Source: Propionibacteriaceae bacterium P6A17 (GTDB lineage Bacteria; Actinomycetota; Actinomycetes; Propionibacteriales; Propionibacteriaceae). From it: DNA of 64,000 nucleotides. The stretch spans positions 1 to 64,000 of the forward strand of contig JHVD01000013.1 in the NCBI GenBank assembly GCA_000619965.1. The letters are read 5' to 3'. The notes below the pieces were generated by a model. It was given only the letters and a program-made list of their open reading frames with translations, ran no database searches and had not been told where the DNA came from. The position numbers and the translations under genes are program-made. Below are positions 1-9,468 of this stretch, one piece after another. Each line of letters starts with the position of its first letter. Position 1 is the stretch's first letter.

Positions 1-291
1 TTGCTCGCAGACAAGGGCTACCCCTCAAAGGCGAACCGGGCTTGGCTGCGCGAGCACGGCATCGCCGCGACGATCCCTGAACGCGAGGACCAGATCACCC
101 ACCGCCGCAAGCGGTCCGGCCGACCGATCGACTTCGGCCGCGAGCAGCGAGAACGCTACAAGGGCCGCAACGTCGTCGAACGATGCTTCAACAAGCTCAA
201 GCAGTGGCGCGGTATCGCGATGCGCTCAGACAAGACCGCCCGGAACTACCACTCTGCGCTCTGCCTCGCCGCCACCCTCCAATGGCTTTAG
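1..291 (+). CDS. IS5-type transposase, C-terminal part (cut by window edge)
   Basis: The reading frame is open from the first base of the window, so the true start lies outside it. The 96 visible residues resemble the end of IS5-type DDE transposases: a basic stretch followed by RNVVERCFNKLKQWRG, in which the glutamate is the last acidic residue of the DDE triad, then a tail of the form ARNYHSALCLAATLQWL. The frame stops with TAG at 289-291, and about ten bases later the debris of an unrelated IS256-type transposase begins. This suggests the IS5-type element landed inside the older element. Whether this copy is intact cannot be judged from here. Confidence 0.8.
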   Translation: MLADKGYPSKANRAWLREHGIAATIPEREDQITHRRKRSGRPIDFGREQRERYKGRNVVERCFNKLKQWRGIAMRSDKTARNYHSALCLAATLQWL

Positions 292-299
292 CAACACGC

Positions 300-985
300 C
301 CTAGGCCGACGTGGGCGTTGGAGTTGGCCAGTCGGACGCCGCCCAAGCCGCGGGCGCCGGGTTTGGCGAAGGACGTGTTCCGGGCGCTTCGGGTGTCGCC
401 TGTGGCGATCTGCAGGCCCAGGACATCGCGGTGACCGGCGCCGTTGGCCCCGGTCGCGACGAGAACGACGGTCTTGATGAGCGCGGCGACGGCGACGAAC
501 GTGAACGGCACCGCTCCCGAGAGGGACAGTGGGGGAGCTGGTCGACGTGTTCACCTATGTCGGCTGCCATCCGGGTCACGTGGAACTTCGACAACCCGTC
601 AATCCCGAGGCCGTTGACGAGCTTGTCCATGCGGCGCGTGGACACGACTGCGAGGCAAGTCCGCGATCACAGTGACCAGCGCCGCCTCGGCCCGCTTGTG
701 GCGCTCGAGCAGTCACTGGGGCACATGGGTTCCGGCGCGCAGTATGACGACGGCGACACCGATCGTGCCGACGGGCGTGCCTCAAGGACGTTGTCGGAAG
801 CCATTGCGTTGCGCTACCCGTCCCGCCGAGGGTTGGCCCCATTCGGCCTCACACGCCAGATCGACATCGGCAAGGAGGAGCTGGTTGATCATGTTCTGCA
901 GCAGGCTGCGCATCATGTCCGGGGACGCCCCGTTGGGGAGGTTGCTGGGCACGTGGACGGGGTCGACAATGCCGAGAGCGGTCAT
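300..985 (-). pseudogene. IS256-type transposase, frameshifted and truncated remnant
   Basis: Read on the minus strand from an ATG at 985, the translation starts like IS256/mutator transposases (a segment containing ASPDMMRSLLQNMINQLLL and then GQPSAGRVAQRNGFRQRP near 782). Homology continues in a second frame (LLERHKRAEAALVTVIAD after an in-frame stop). It then moves to a third (STRRMDKLVNGLGIDGLSK...VTRMAADIGEHVDQ at 645-530) and shifts again to PFTFVAVAALIKTVVLVATG and HRDVLGLQIAT before stopping abruptly near 300 where the IS5-type sequence begins. The C-terminal half is missing. At least two frameshifts and one stop show that it is dead. It marks the left edge of the defence island. Confidence 0.85.
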
Positions 986-1187
986 CGTGGTTGATTTCCC
1001 TTGAGCGAGCCGTGATAGATGAACTCGCAGGATCCCACGGTGACTGCACTCGCATCGCTGACGCACACGGCCGCCGGTGAGGACTACACCGTTGTGAGGG
1101 ACTTGGCCAAGCGAACCAGATCCCCCGCGTCGCCGACAAAGCGTCGTTTCGCTTGGGTACCATGTCGGGGAGATCTCAGGGAGACAA

Positions 1188-3872
1188 ATGGACGTCAATT
1201 GGGTGCGAAACATGCTGATCACCCAGATCAGGCAACGTGGCTTCACACTGGAGGAGGCGAGGGCCGATGCCCTGCGCGGTATGGGGCCGCTGTTTGCCGA
1301 TGCCGTCGACGCCGCCGTGAAGCTCATCCAGGAGGAATGCCGAGCAATTCGTGTTGTGGAGACCGTTCCCGGGGTTGTCAACCCATTGATCGGCCAAGAC
1401 CTCAAGGAATCTGCGTGGTACCCCGGCCCTGCCAAGGGCGACAAGGTTTGGCCAGCGCTCAGGGCAAGGTTGGAGAGTTCGGAGCTCTCCGAAGCGCTCG
1501 GGAGCATCGACGAGGCTTCCACGAAAGTCGTCGCCCATCTGGCCCCACCACGGGTCCGTGGAGTGAAAAAGAAGGGACTGGTGCTCGGATACGTCCAGTC
1601 GGGCAAGACAGCCAACTACACGGCAGTCATGGCCAAGGCTGCGGACGCGAACTACAGGCTGTTCGTCGTCCTGTCCGGCATGCACAACAACCTCCGTCGC
1701 CAGACCCAAGCCCGGATCGATCGGGATTTGGGAACGAATGCCGAGCCTTGGGTCGCCCTCACCAACGCGGAAGCTGACTTCGGCAACAAAATCGACGGCA
1801 ACGCACTCATGTCCTCCCGAGACCTCCGGTTGCTGGCCGTGGTCAAGAAGAACGGAACCCGGCTCAAGAATCTCCGGGACTGGCTCCGAGACATCGACCC
1901 CGAAATCCGAGCCCGTACACCCATCCTCATCATCGATGACGAGGCAGACCAGGCAACGCCCAATACACTGGCAGCCAAGGAGGAGATCTCTGGTATCAAC
2001 CGGCTGGTCCGGGAGATCTGGGCCGAGGTGGGAAATGGAACCTACGTGGGTTACACGGCCACGCCCTTCGCCAACATCTTCATGGATCCTGACGATGTCA
2101 CGGACTTGTATCCGGAGGACTTCATCTTCGACCTCCCCCGATCCGATGAGCACTTCGGGGCTGAACAGCTCTTCGGACGTACCGTCTTGCACGAGGGAGA
2201 TGAGCCCGACGATGGATACGACGTCGTCAGGGACATACCGGACGAAGACGCCCTCTCTCTCAAGCCCCCCTCGAGGGGAACGGCCCGCGAGAAGTTCGAC
2301 CCTCCCCTACCTCCGTCTCTGCAGACCGCGATTCGATGGTTCGTCTTGGCCACCGCAGTGCGCAGGACGCGCGGACAAGGCGCTGAGCATTCGAGCATGC
2401 TCGTGAACACCACGACCTACGTGAAGCCTCATGAGCACATGAGTGTCCGTATCCGCGACTTCGTGGAACGCCTGCGAAGGGAACTGTACGAATTCCCCGC
2501 CGAGTGGGAATTGCTCTTCGTCGACGAGATCGACCGCGCCTACGAGCTGAGCCACTACGCCCTGCCCAACTGGGAGCATGTGTGGGAAGAGCTCCCGGGT
2601 GTCTTGGACTGTTTGCGGGTCGTCGTGGACAACGGCTACTCCCACGACCGGCTCGACTACGACCGTCGAGACGAGTTCGGCAAACCCATCGCCGAAGTCG
2701 TGATCGCCGTTGGCGGCAGTACGCTGTCTCGCGGTCTCACTCTCAAGGGCTTGGTGGCCTCCTACTTCGTTCGAACGGCGAACACATACGACACACTGAT
2801 GCAGATGGGCCGCTGGTTCGGTTTCCGCCCGGGATACGAAGACCTTCCCCGCATCTGGGCAACGCCTCAACTGCAGGAGGAGTACCGATTCCTCGCCTCG
2901 GTCGAGGACGAGCTGCGTCGTGAAATGGCCAAGATGGAGGCTCTCAACGTCACTCCGGGCCAATTCGGAGTCAAGGTCCGGGCTCATCCGGGCCGACTGT
3001 CGATCACACAACGCAACAAGATGGTCCACGCGGAGCGAGTGAAGGTCTCATACGAGGGGCAGCGCATCCAGACCATAGTGCTGCACGAAACGGATCGGCA
3101 AGCCTTGGAGACCAATCTCGACGCGGCACGGCATCTCGCCCAAGCAAGTCGACTTCATGCGCAAGAGCTCGGACGGCAAGACCCAGCCCGCACACAGTTT
3201 CGTGGGGTTGCCCAGCAAGTCGTGCTGGATTTCCTGGGGAGCTACCGCTTCCATGCCGACCAGCCCGGTCTTCGCAAGGACCACCTGCTCGGGTGGCTCC
3301 GACAGGCAGAGCCCTTCGACTGGAACGTCACCTTCGTTGGGACCGGCGCCCGGCCCGCCGGCGCAGGTGCTGCAGACGGGAGCAGGACCGTGGACTTGGG
3401 CTTGGCCCATCACGTGACGATGGTCACGCGCGCGCCCTTGAAACGACCGGGACCAGGGGTCGCGAACATCAAGGCCCTGATGTCAACCTCCGACTGGATC
3501 GTCGACTTGGATGGCGACCTCAGCTCTGGTGCGGGGCTCAGGACGGTGTCCGACTTCGAAGACTTCCGTCGGACACATGCAGGCGGTCGAGCATCCCTGA
3601 TCGTGTATCTCGTGGACCCGCACTCAGCCCCCTCGCGTGAGACGGCGCGGAAGTCGCGGCGTGTCATGGAGGCCGAAGTGCCCATCGTCGCATTGGGATT
3701 GATCTTCCCCGACCGCGCAGTGTCCTACGTGGCCAAGGGGGCGAGCTACTACACGGTGCGCCCGGATTGGACGGTGGCTGACGAGGATGACCAAGACCAG
3801 CTGCCGATCGACACCGAAGGTTCCGTCACGATCACCGCAGCGGATGTGGAGGCCTTGAGCTATGGCAGGTGA
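1188..3872 (+). CDS. Z1 domain superfamily II helicase-like protein
   Basis: The protein has 894 residues. A Walker A motif, GYVQSGKT, lies at residues 134-141, a Walker B/DEAD-like motif, IIDDEADQA, at 248-256, and a motif III-like YVGYTATPFANIF at 286-298. The Z1 segment GGSTLSRGLTLKG (509-521) is followed by QMGRWFGFRPGY (539-550). This is the Z1 family of helicase-like proteins, which in prokaryotes co-occurs with MORC-like GHKL ATPases and nucleases in predicted restriction systems (Iyer, Abhiman and Aravind 2008, from memory). It should be an ATP-driven DNA translocase or remodeller. It is the first gene of a compact operon; the next gene overlaps its end by 11 bases. Start chosen at ATG 1188 behind AGGGAG. 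GC at third codon positions is visibly lower than in the dnaA region, as expected for acquired DNA. Confidence 0.9.
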   Translation: MDVNWVRNMLITQIRQRGFTLEEARADALRGMGPLFADAVDAAVKLIQEECRAIRVVETVPGVVNPLIGQDLKESAWYPGPAKGDKVWPALRARLESSELSEALGSIDEASTKVVAHLAPPRVRGVKKKGLVLGYVQSGKTANYTAVMAKAADANYRLFVVLSGMHNNLRRQTQARIDRDLGTNAEPWVALTNAEADFGNKIDGNALMSSRDLRLLAVVKKNGTRLKNLRDWLRDIDPEIRARTPILIIDDEADQATPNTLAAKEEISGINRLVREIWAEVGNGTYVGYTATPFANIFMDPDDVTDLYPEDFIFDLPRSDEHFGAEQLFGRTVLHEGDEPDDGYDVVRDIPDEDALSLKPPSRGTAREKFDPPLPPSLQTAIRWFVLATAVRRTRGQGAEHSSMLVNTTTYVKPHEHMSVRIRDFVERLRRELYEFPAEWELLFVDEIDRAYELSHYALPNWEHVWEELPGVLDCLRVVVDNGYSHDRLDYDRRDEFGKPIAEVVIAVGGSTLSRGLTLKGLVASYFVRTANTYDTLMQMGRWFGFRPGYEDLPRIWATPQLQEEYRFLASVEDELRREMAKMEALNVTPGQFGVKVRAHPGRLSITQRNKMVHAERVKVSYEGQRIQTIVLHETDRQALETNLDAARHLAQASRLHAQELGRQDPARTQFRGVAQQVVLDFLGSYRFHADQPGLRKDHLLGWLRQAEPFDWNVTFVGTGARPAGAGAADGSRTVDLGLAHHVTMVTRAPLKRPGPGVANIKALMSTSDWIVDLDGDLSSGAGLRTVSDFEDFRRTHAGGRASLIVYLVDPHSAPSRETARKSRRVMEAEVPIVALGLIFPDRAVSYVAKGASYYTVRPDWTVADEDDQDQLPIDTEGSVTITAADVEALSYGR

Positions 3873-4851
3873 TCCGGTCGATGCATTGGTGCGCCTGCAG
3901 ATCTCCGCAGACGACATGTTCGGTGATCACTGGGAAACCCGGTCTTTCGGAGGTGGCCCGCACGCAGCTCTCGAGGCTGCGGGCACGGAACATGTCCGAA
4001 GCTCCCTGTCTCTTGGACGAACCTTCCTGGAAGATCTCAACGACCACGGCGTGCATGGTGCCCGCGTCAACTTGAAGGACGTCGCGGGGCACATGGAGAT
4101 GGCCGACTTGGGCCGCGAGGACACTCAGCTTCCACCGATCTTCGAGCCTCTCGGGGGTGTCGCCCTCTCGTGTGCCCTCAACGACTCCGCCGATCCGCTC
4201 GATACCCGCCGAGGTGTCCCGACGGATGGGAGGGACCAGTTGGAGAATCGCGCCCAGCCAGCAGAATCGCCTGTCGTCACGCTGCCGAGCGAATTCCATG
4301 GACTGGGGACCCTTGGAGCCGCGGACCCGTGGGCAGCACGGGATTGCCGGGAAGACTCGGACGGCGCCATCCGTGACCGGGCCACGGGACACCGCAAGAT
4401 CGAGGTGAAGTCCACGACGACGAGAGGGCGGAACCCGATCCAGCCCCATCTCATGGGCCAGCTGGCTCCAGTATCGGCCGACTCGCACCCACTTCTCGCG
4501 GACCGACATCGGCCCGACATGCCACCCTCTTCGCTGGACGACCGCATTCGCCCACCGATCGGCGGACTTCACAAGCTGCGGCTTACCGCACGCATGACGG
4601 GATTGGGCCATGTCCACGGCGGAGGCCCCAGAGAGGACGCTCGGTGTCGCCCAGTGGGCCATGGAGTCGGGCGCGTCGTCGAAGCCCTCCTCGGACTTCT
4701 CGGACGCCACCCATCGCAAGTCCGGCCCACTCCCATCGACGACATGCGGCATTTGCTGATCCGGATGGGGATTGCCGAGTTCAATCGGCCCACCTTCGGC
4801 CGAGCAGTCGCTGGAATGGTTGGGAGAGCTGGATGCCTCGGACTAATTTGA
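3862..4851 (+). CDS. Probable PD-(D/E)XK nuclease-like protein of the Z1/GHKL system
   Basis: The frame gives 329 residues. Its ATG overlaps the end of the Z1 gene by 11 bases, and its stop lies 16 bases inside the next gene, which is the tight packing expected of an operon. A PD-(D/E)XK-like core is visible around residue 180: GHRKIEVKSTTTRGR carries the E-x-K pair, followed by GQLAP, which resembles the region after the active site in the DUF4420-type PD-(D/E)XK proteins usually encoded beside Z1 and MORC-like genes. The role would be DNA cleavage. Caution: outside this core the sequence is rich in Pro, His, Arg and Gly with few hydrophobic blocks, and an antisense frame has equally good codon-position GC. 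The gene may be very divergent or may hide compensating frameshifts. Confidence 0.55.
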   Translation: MAGDPVDALVRLQISADDMFGDHWETRSFGGGPHAALEAAGTEHVRSSLSLGRTFLEDLNDHGVHGARVNLKDVAGHMEMADLGREDTQLPPIFEPLGGVALSCALNDSADPLDTRRGVPTDGRDQLENRAQPAESPVVTLPSEFHGLGTLGAADPWAARDCREDSDGAIRDRATGHRKIEVKSTTTRGRNPIQPHLMGQLAPVSADSHPLLADRHRPDMPPSSLDDRIRPPIGGLHKLRLTARMTGLGHVHGGGPREDARCRPVGHGVGRVVEALLGLLGRHPSQVRPTPIDDMRHLLIRMGIAEFNRPTFGRAVAGMVGRAGCLGLI

Positions 4852-6992
4852 CGGAGGCCGTCCGCCCCGTTGCCAAGCACCATTACGGTGCACGGCTCAC
4901 GGAGGAGTCGGTTCTGGCGGCGTACATCCGGGCCCAGGGAGCGTGGCCCACCAAACAGGCCCTCTCCTCGGGGCTGTCGAGGTTGGCCGACGGGATCGAC
5001 TTCGAACAGGTGGCCATCGGCTTGGTCGAAAACGGTCTGGCACCGGTGCGAATCCCGACCCAAAGCGGAGCACCCGCACCGAGAGAACCAGCGGCTCCCC
5101 GTCGGGCGGCGCCGGCATCCGCGCCGAGGCTCGACCCAGACACTCCGCCCAAGGCCACCCCTCACGAAGCCGAGACCCTCGAATGGTTCCCCAAACCCAA
5201 TGCGTTGGGAGACCTCAATGGCGAAGGTGCCGTGAAGATGCTCGGCACGCCCAACGTTCCACTCTCGACGGTGCTCGTTCGGGAGACGGCCCAGAACAGC
5301 TGGGACGCCCGACTGGGCAACAAGCCGATCGACTACGAGGTCCACCTCAGAACGCTGTCGGACACGGAGGCGCAGGTCCTCGAGACGAGGGTGTTCACGG
5401 GGGAGGCCACGAAACTGGGGCTCCGGGAGGCGCTTCGCCGCCGCCCCCTACGTGTGCTGGAGATTTCCGACCGTGGCACGACTGGCCTTGATGGACCGAT
5501 TCGTGCAGACTTGGAGATCGGCCCCGGCATGTCCCGAAACTTCGTGGATCTGATCTTCAACATCGGAGCCCCTCGTGACGTCCATCTGGGGGCTGGGACC
5601 TACGGGTTCGGCAAGACGATCACCTACCGCGTCTCGAATCCGCGCACCGTCCTCTTCTGGTCACGTACCCGCGTGGACCACTCACTCCAACACCGCCTCA
5701 TCGGATCAGCGTTCGGCCCCTCATTCTCAGCCGGTGGGGTGGTGTACACAGGCCGACATTGGTGGGGGCAGATCACGGAGGATGGGACACGGGTCGAACC
5801 GTGGATTGGCCACCGTGCCCAAGAGATGGCCGAGGACGTCTTCGCCGCGAGGTTCCATGGAACGGACACGGGTACGACCCTTCTCGTCGTCGATCCGGAA
5901 CTCGGTGGTCATGACGACCATGAGGATCTGCAGCGTCTCTCCGACGCCATCATCTGGAACCTGTGGCCCAAGTTGTTGACGACACCCACGGGCAGCAAGC
6001 CAATGAACATCCGGCTGCTCCACAATGGTCACCCCGTCGACTTGCCCGACGTCAACGAGCATCCGCAGCTCCAAGGTTTCGCGGAAGCACTCCAGATGGT
6101 GCGCGCCCAACAGGGGCGTACCACCTTCGCCCCCCGATTCGATACCAAGGTCGAGGAAATCTGGCTGGAGCGTCCCCGCGTCTTGGTGGGCCACTTGGGT
6201 CTGTGCCGATTCCCGCGCATGGGCGGGACGAACGCAGCGGACAGCGAGACTCGTCCCATCCAGGGCCCTACGGGGCACGTGGCTTGGATGCGACACGATG
6301 CCGAGCTCATCGTTCGTTACGACGAACGTCAGAAGATCGAATCCGACTACGTCCAGTGGGCGGCGGTATTCCGGCCCATGGCAGCCGTGGACGACAGTTT
6401 CGCCCAATCAGAGCCACCGGCACATGACGATTGGGTTCCCGCGTCGATCTCGAACTCCACTCGAAAGCGGCACGTGAATGTCGGAATTCGACGCGTGCGC
6501 GAGAAGGTGCAGGAGTGGTTGCGCCCAACGGCAGGCCAGACCTCATCCGCAACCTCGCGAGTGTCCGTGGCTGCGCTGGCGGACAAACTCGCTGCGCTCA
6601 CGGGAGCCATACCCGGGTTCCGGTCCACACGGCGAAACTCGGGAGCGAAGACGGGAGCCACTCGGACGGGCCGAGCGCGCCCCAAAGTGGACGTGCTCCG
6701 TCATGAAGTCGGCAGGATCGACGACGGATGGCGAACCACCAAGATCTTGGTGAAGGCTGGCGAAAAGGGGCCCCGAACCGAGGTCCACGCCAAGTGTGAA
6801 GTGGCCACCGATGGCAAGCCCTTGGCGGATGAATCATTCCTTCGCATCCTCGGCTGGGCAGCCGGCGAGGACCAGGAGCCGGACGGCAGCGCCAGCGCTG
6901 TATTGGCGCCCGGCCAGACGGCTTGGCTCGTTGTTGAGACGCAAACCGCAGTCACGCTGCAGGTAACCCTCTCTGCCGAGGAGGAAGACTGA
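4833..6992 (+). CDS. MORC/MutL-like GHKL ATPase of a predicted restriction system
   Basis: From ATG 4833, which follows GGGAGAG, the product has 719 residues; an upstream extension in frame is rejected because it covers the preceding gene and reads as low-complexity Arg/Pro. The GHKL ATP-binding motifs are complete: N-box RETAQNSWDAR (150-160), G1 ISDRGTTGLDG (211-221) and the G2 lid GAGTYGFGKT (253-262). The N-terminal 75 residues look like a small helical domain, followed by a Pro/Ala linker. The middle and C-terminal parts contain the transducer and family-specific regions. Bacterial paraMORC proteins of this kind are predicted to act as ATP-gated DNA clamps or loaders in restriction-like systems with Z1 helicases and nucleases. 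The next ATG shares one base with this gene's TGA. Confidence 0.85.
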   Translation: MPRTNLTEAVRPVAKHHYGARLTEESVLAAYIRAQGAWPTKQALSSGLSRLADGIDFEQVAIGLVENGLAPVRIPTQSGAPAPREPAAPRRAAPASAPRLDPDTPPKATPHEAETLEWFPKPNALGDLNGEGAVKMLGTPNVPLSTVLVRETAQNSWDARLGNKPIDYEVHLRTLSDTEAQVLETRVFTGEATKLGLREALRRRPLRVLEISDRGTTGLDGPIRADLEIGPGMSRNFVDLIFNIGAPRDVHLGAGTYGFGKTITYRVSNPRTVLFWSRTRVDHSLQHRLIGSAFGPSFSAGGVVYTGRHWWGQITEDGTRVEPWIGHRAQEMAEDVFAARFHGTDTGTTLLVVDPELGGHDDHEDLQRLSDAIIWNLWPKLLTTPTGSKPMNIRLLHNGHPVDLPDVNEHPQLQGFAEALQMVRAQQGRTTFAPRFDTKVEEIWLERPRVLVGHLGLCRFPRMGGTNAADSETRPIQGPTGHVAWMRHDAELIVRYDERQKIESDYVQWAAVFRPMAAVDDSFAQSEPPAHDDWVPASISNSTRKRHVNVGIRRVREKVQEWLRPTAGQTSSATSRVSVAALADKLAALTGAIPGFRSTRRNSGAKTGATRTGRARPKVDVLRHEVGRIDDGWRTTKILVKAGEKGPRTEVHAKCEVATDGKPLADESFLRILGWAAGEDQEPDGSASAVLAPGQTAWLVVETQTAVTLQVTLSAEEED

Positions 6993-7885
6993 TGGTCCAA
7001 TTTCGGATTCCTCCGCATCGCCAAGCCTCAACCGGAAGTGTCCAGTGGGGCGCATGGTGGTACGTCGTAAACGGGCAGCGACACCTCGCGGAAGGACTCG
7101 TCGAAGGCTGGGATTACTCGACCCCGATCACCTTCGAGGTACAGCCGAGCGTGGATGAGGATCGATTCCTCGAGTCAACCGGGTTGCCCTCCGTGAGGGT
7201 CGCGGATTTCGTCGCCATTGTCGAATGCCCTTCCACCGGCATCCGTCACATCTCACGAATCGGCCTCGCCCAACTGTTCTCCGAAGCCACCAAGTCATTG
7301 TGTCTCGCGCCAGACCCAGCCACCTTGTCAGGCTCGATCCTGCTCTCGGCAAGCGTCGTGCTCAACAGGGATCTTCCAAGTGCTATTGCGACCGTGGCCT
7401 CCCGGGCAGGAGCCCGCTTGGCTTCCTCTGGAAGCACCAGACTCCTGCTCGAGGGAGACGGAGCGCGCTTCCCGACCGAGGCTGTCGATTTCAAGGAACT
7501 GGGGTATGAACCAGCGCCTTGGTCCGTGGAATGTGATTTCTCTGACCCCCATGAGATGTTCCTAGGGTCCGTGAGGTTGATGGTCAACACCAAGCACCCC
7601 TCTGCCGAAACCCTGTTGGGTGATGGAACACCCAACGCAGCCTTGGTTCAGTCGGTCCTGCGCACGGACATTCTCCGGCAGCTGTTCGCGGCGGCCTCCG
7701 ACGTGATGGACGAATTCCGAACCTCGGAGTTCTCGGCAGGCTCATTGGGGTATGCGCTGGAGAATCTCTCCGACCTCTACTTCGGTCGCTCGGCCTACGA
7801 GACCCTTCGCCTTCGCCAGATGGATGCCCAGCAGTTCGAGCTTCTCCTCATGTCCCGAACCCAGATGCTCGAGGAGACAGTGTGA
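6992..7885 (+). CDS. Uncharacterised protein of the Z1/GHKL operon
   Basis: The 297-residue protein overlaps the GHKL gene by one base and the following gene by four (GTGA), so translation is probably coupled. I do not recognise a family. It is soluble, with no signal peptide or membrane helix. The first 140 residues contain beta-rich stretches (SVQWGAWWYVVNGQRHLAEGL; VRVADFVAIVECPSTGIRHI), and the last 80 residues are helical and acidic, ending ELLLMSRTQMLEETV. Its fixed place between the GHKL ATPase and the DUF6339-like gene suggests an accessory or specificity subunit of the same complex. That role is inferred from position only. Confidence 0.75.
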   Translation: MVQFRIPPHRQASTGSVQWGAWWYVVNGQRHLAEGLVEGWDYSTPITFEVQPSVDEDRFLESTGLPSVRVADFVAIVECPSTGIRHISRIGLAQLFSEATKSLCLAPDPATLSGSILLSASVVLNRDLPSAIATVASRAGARLASSGSTRLLLEGDGARFPTEAVDFKELGYEPAPWSVECDFSDPHEMFLGSVRLMVNTKHPSAETLLGDGTPNAALVQSVLRTDILRQLFAAASDVMDEFRTSEFSAGSLGYALENLSDLYFGRSAYETLRLRQMDAQQFELLLMSRTQMLEETV

Positions 7886-9048
7886 CCCCGCTACGTGCCT
7901 TTCCCCGACTCTCCCGAGGAGAGACGCTGCTCGTCCGGGAACACATGCTGCGGCAAGCCGCGGACAGCCCCCGCCGCATGTCCGATTTGGCGGGCGTCAC
8001 ACACCCGAAAGCCTCAGGCATCCCGACGGGCGCCCACGTGGCCAATCCCGAAGAGATTGCTGCGGTGCGAAAGGATGTCATGCAGGATCTCTCTGCATGG
8101 CCCACGGATCGCCCGGTGCAACGTCAGCACACTGCGGAATTCGACCGCGACTTGGGACAGGCATTGGCCCGGCACCTCAGGATCCTGCCTGCCGACGCCG
8201 GACACGAGGAGACTTGGAGCTTCCTGGCTGCCATCGTGTTTCCAGATCTGACATGGATGCGGTACCCGGACCTCCACAAGGACCGGGTGTTGGGAGTCCG
8301 CCATCGCAATGTGCTTCGTCGTGCTTGGTTCCGCCAAACCATCCTCGGAGACCTGCAGTTCACCGAGGCCGGCCCCTTGGGCGAGGACGAGCTGGTGAAT
8401 CTGTTCGAACGGCCTTCCCTCTCGATGAACGTCACCCTCCTGCGGACCTTGGCCCGATTGGTCCTGGCATACGACGGCCCCGATCGAAGTGAGTACGCGC
8501 GGAGCCTCACTCGCCGCGCCGTCATGCTGACAGGCACCTTCCTCCTCGACGGGTTGACGGAGAGTCAGCTTCTGGAGCACTTGGCACCAGACCCACACAC
8601 ACTGGAAACCATGCTCACTGCCCACGGGATGGTGCCACATCCTTTGCCATCCAGCGCCACCGCGACGAGCCCGAGGGACGGATCTCGGCCCCCGAGTGCA
8701 GACCAAATTCCCGAGCGCTTGACCGCCCCTCGGGGGAAGCCAAGCGACCTCGTGGCCCGCTTCCACCGTCACATGCTCCGGCTCACGGAGGAGGTGGCTT
8801 CGATTGCGCCTCAAGCGGGCAGGGTGCTGCATTTCCTGGTGAATCGCGACGGCGGACTCAAGACTGCTCGAGCTTGGGCTGCCCCCGACAGCGAGCATGC
8901 CCTGCTCGATGTGTTGCAGAAAGCCAAGCGCTTGGACCTCTCGATCGAGGCCTTGGTGATCCAGCCCGTCTACCGGCCACTTTTCTCCGAGGAGTTCCTC
9001 GAAGCAGCAACGGAACGCCTGAGGAAGGCGTCGCGTCGATCCGAGTGA
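7882..9048 (+). CDS. DUF6339-like protein of the Z1/GHKL operon
   Basis: The protein has 388 residues and starts with GTG overlapping the previous stop. It matches my recollection of DUF6339: RLSRGETLLVREH near the N-terminus, THPKASGIPTGAHVANPE (about 44-61), then a tryptophan-rich middle with FLAAIVFPDLTWMRYPD, DRVLGVRHRNVLRRAWFRQ and LGEDELVNLFERPSLS. The family has no known biochemical function but is found with this type of restriction-linked operon. Residues from about 265 to 295 look like a flexible linker, followed by a helical C-terminal domain. No nuclease or nucleotide-binding motif is visible. It is probably a structural or DNA-contacting subunit. Confidence 0.75.
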   Translation: MTPLRAFPRLSRGETLLVREHMLRQAADSPRRMSDLAGVTHPKASGIPTGAHVANPEEIAAVRKDVMQDLSAWPTDRPVQRQHTAEFDRDLGQALARHLRILPADAGHEETWSFLAAIVFPDLTWMRYPDLHKDRVLGVRHRNVLRRAWFRQTILGDLQFTEAGPLGEDELVNLFERPSLSMNVTLLRTLARLVLAYDGPDRSEYARSLTRRAVMLTGTFLLDGLTESQLLEHLAPDPHTLETMLTAHGMVPHPLPSSATATSPRDGSRPPSADQIPERLTAPRGKPSDLVARFHRHMLRLTEEVASIAPQAGRVLHFLVNRDGGLKTARAWAAPDSEHALLDVLQKAKRLDLSIEALVIQPVYRPLFSEEFLEAATERLRKASRRSE

Positions 9049-9051
9049 CAC

Positions 9052-9468
9052 ATGCGGGGGGGCGTGAGCGATCGGATGTCCCGGACCCGGAGACGTGACA
9101 CTACTCCGGAGATGGCCGTCCGACGTCTGCTGCACGCAGCCGGCTACCGCTACCGCGTCGACCACCGTCCGATCCCGACGCTCCGCCGTACGGGCGACAT
9201 CGTGTTTCCAAGGAAGAAACTCGTCGTGCTCATTGACGGTTGCTTCTGGCATGGTTGTCCCGAGCACTTCGTGATCCCCAAGACCCGTACCGAGTGGTGG
9301 CTCGCCAAGATTGGCGCCAACCAACGTCGCGATCTGGAAACCGAGCGACTCTGGACCGACGCGGGCTGGAACGTCCTACGCTTTTGGGAACACGAAGATC
9401 CCCAATGCGTAGCCGCTGTGGTGGCGCAGGCGCTCGATTCTCCGACTCAAAAGAGAGTTGCCGGTTGA
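9052..9468 (+). CDS. vsr: Very short patch repair (Vsr) endonuclease
   Basis: The 138-residue product has the Vsr signature: MSRTRRRDTTPEMAVRRLLH, then GDIVFPRKKLVVLIDGCFWH with the catalytic Asp region, the CFWHGCPEH zinc/active-site motif, and W-N-V-L-R-F-W-E-H near the end. Vsr nicks 5' to the T of T:G mismatches produced when 5-methylcytosine deaminates, so it repairs damage caused by the adjacent C5 methyltransferase. ATG 9052 lies three bases after the previous stop, which fits operon coupling; ATG 9076 would begin at the usual family start and is an alternative. The last 22 bases overlap the 3' end of the convergent methyltransferase gene. Confidence 0.93.
   Translation: MRGGVSDRMSRTRRRDTTPEMAVRRLLHAAGYRYRVDHRPIPTLRRTGDIVFPRKKLVVLIDGCFWHGCPEHFVIPKTRTEWWLAKIGANQRRDLETERLWTDAGWNVLRFWEHEDPQCVAAVVAQALDSPTQKRVAG

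Noticed and set aside
571-590. A CACGTGGAAC word resembling a third parS site
   Set aside because: Only one half fits the parS pattern and it lies inside the decayed IS256-type sequence.
3832-4752. A 306-codon minus-strand frame opposite the nuclease-like gene
   Set aside because: Codon statistics do not exclude it, but operon spacing and the E-x-K core favour the plus strand; kept as a doubt in the findings.
4644-4832. An N-terminal extension of the GHKL ATPase
   Set aside because: The 63 extra codons are Arg/Pro low complexity and lie over the previous gene; ATG 4833 has a ribosome binding site.
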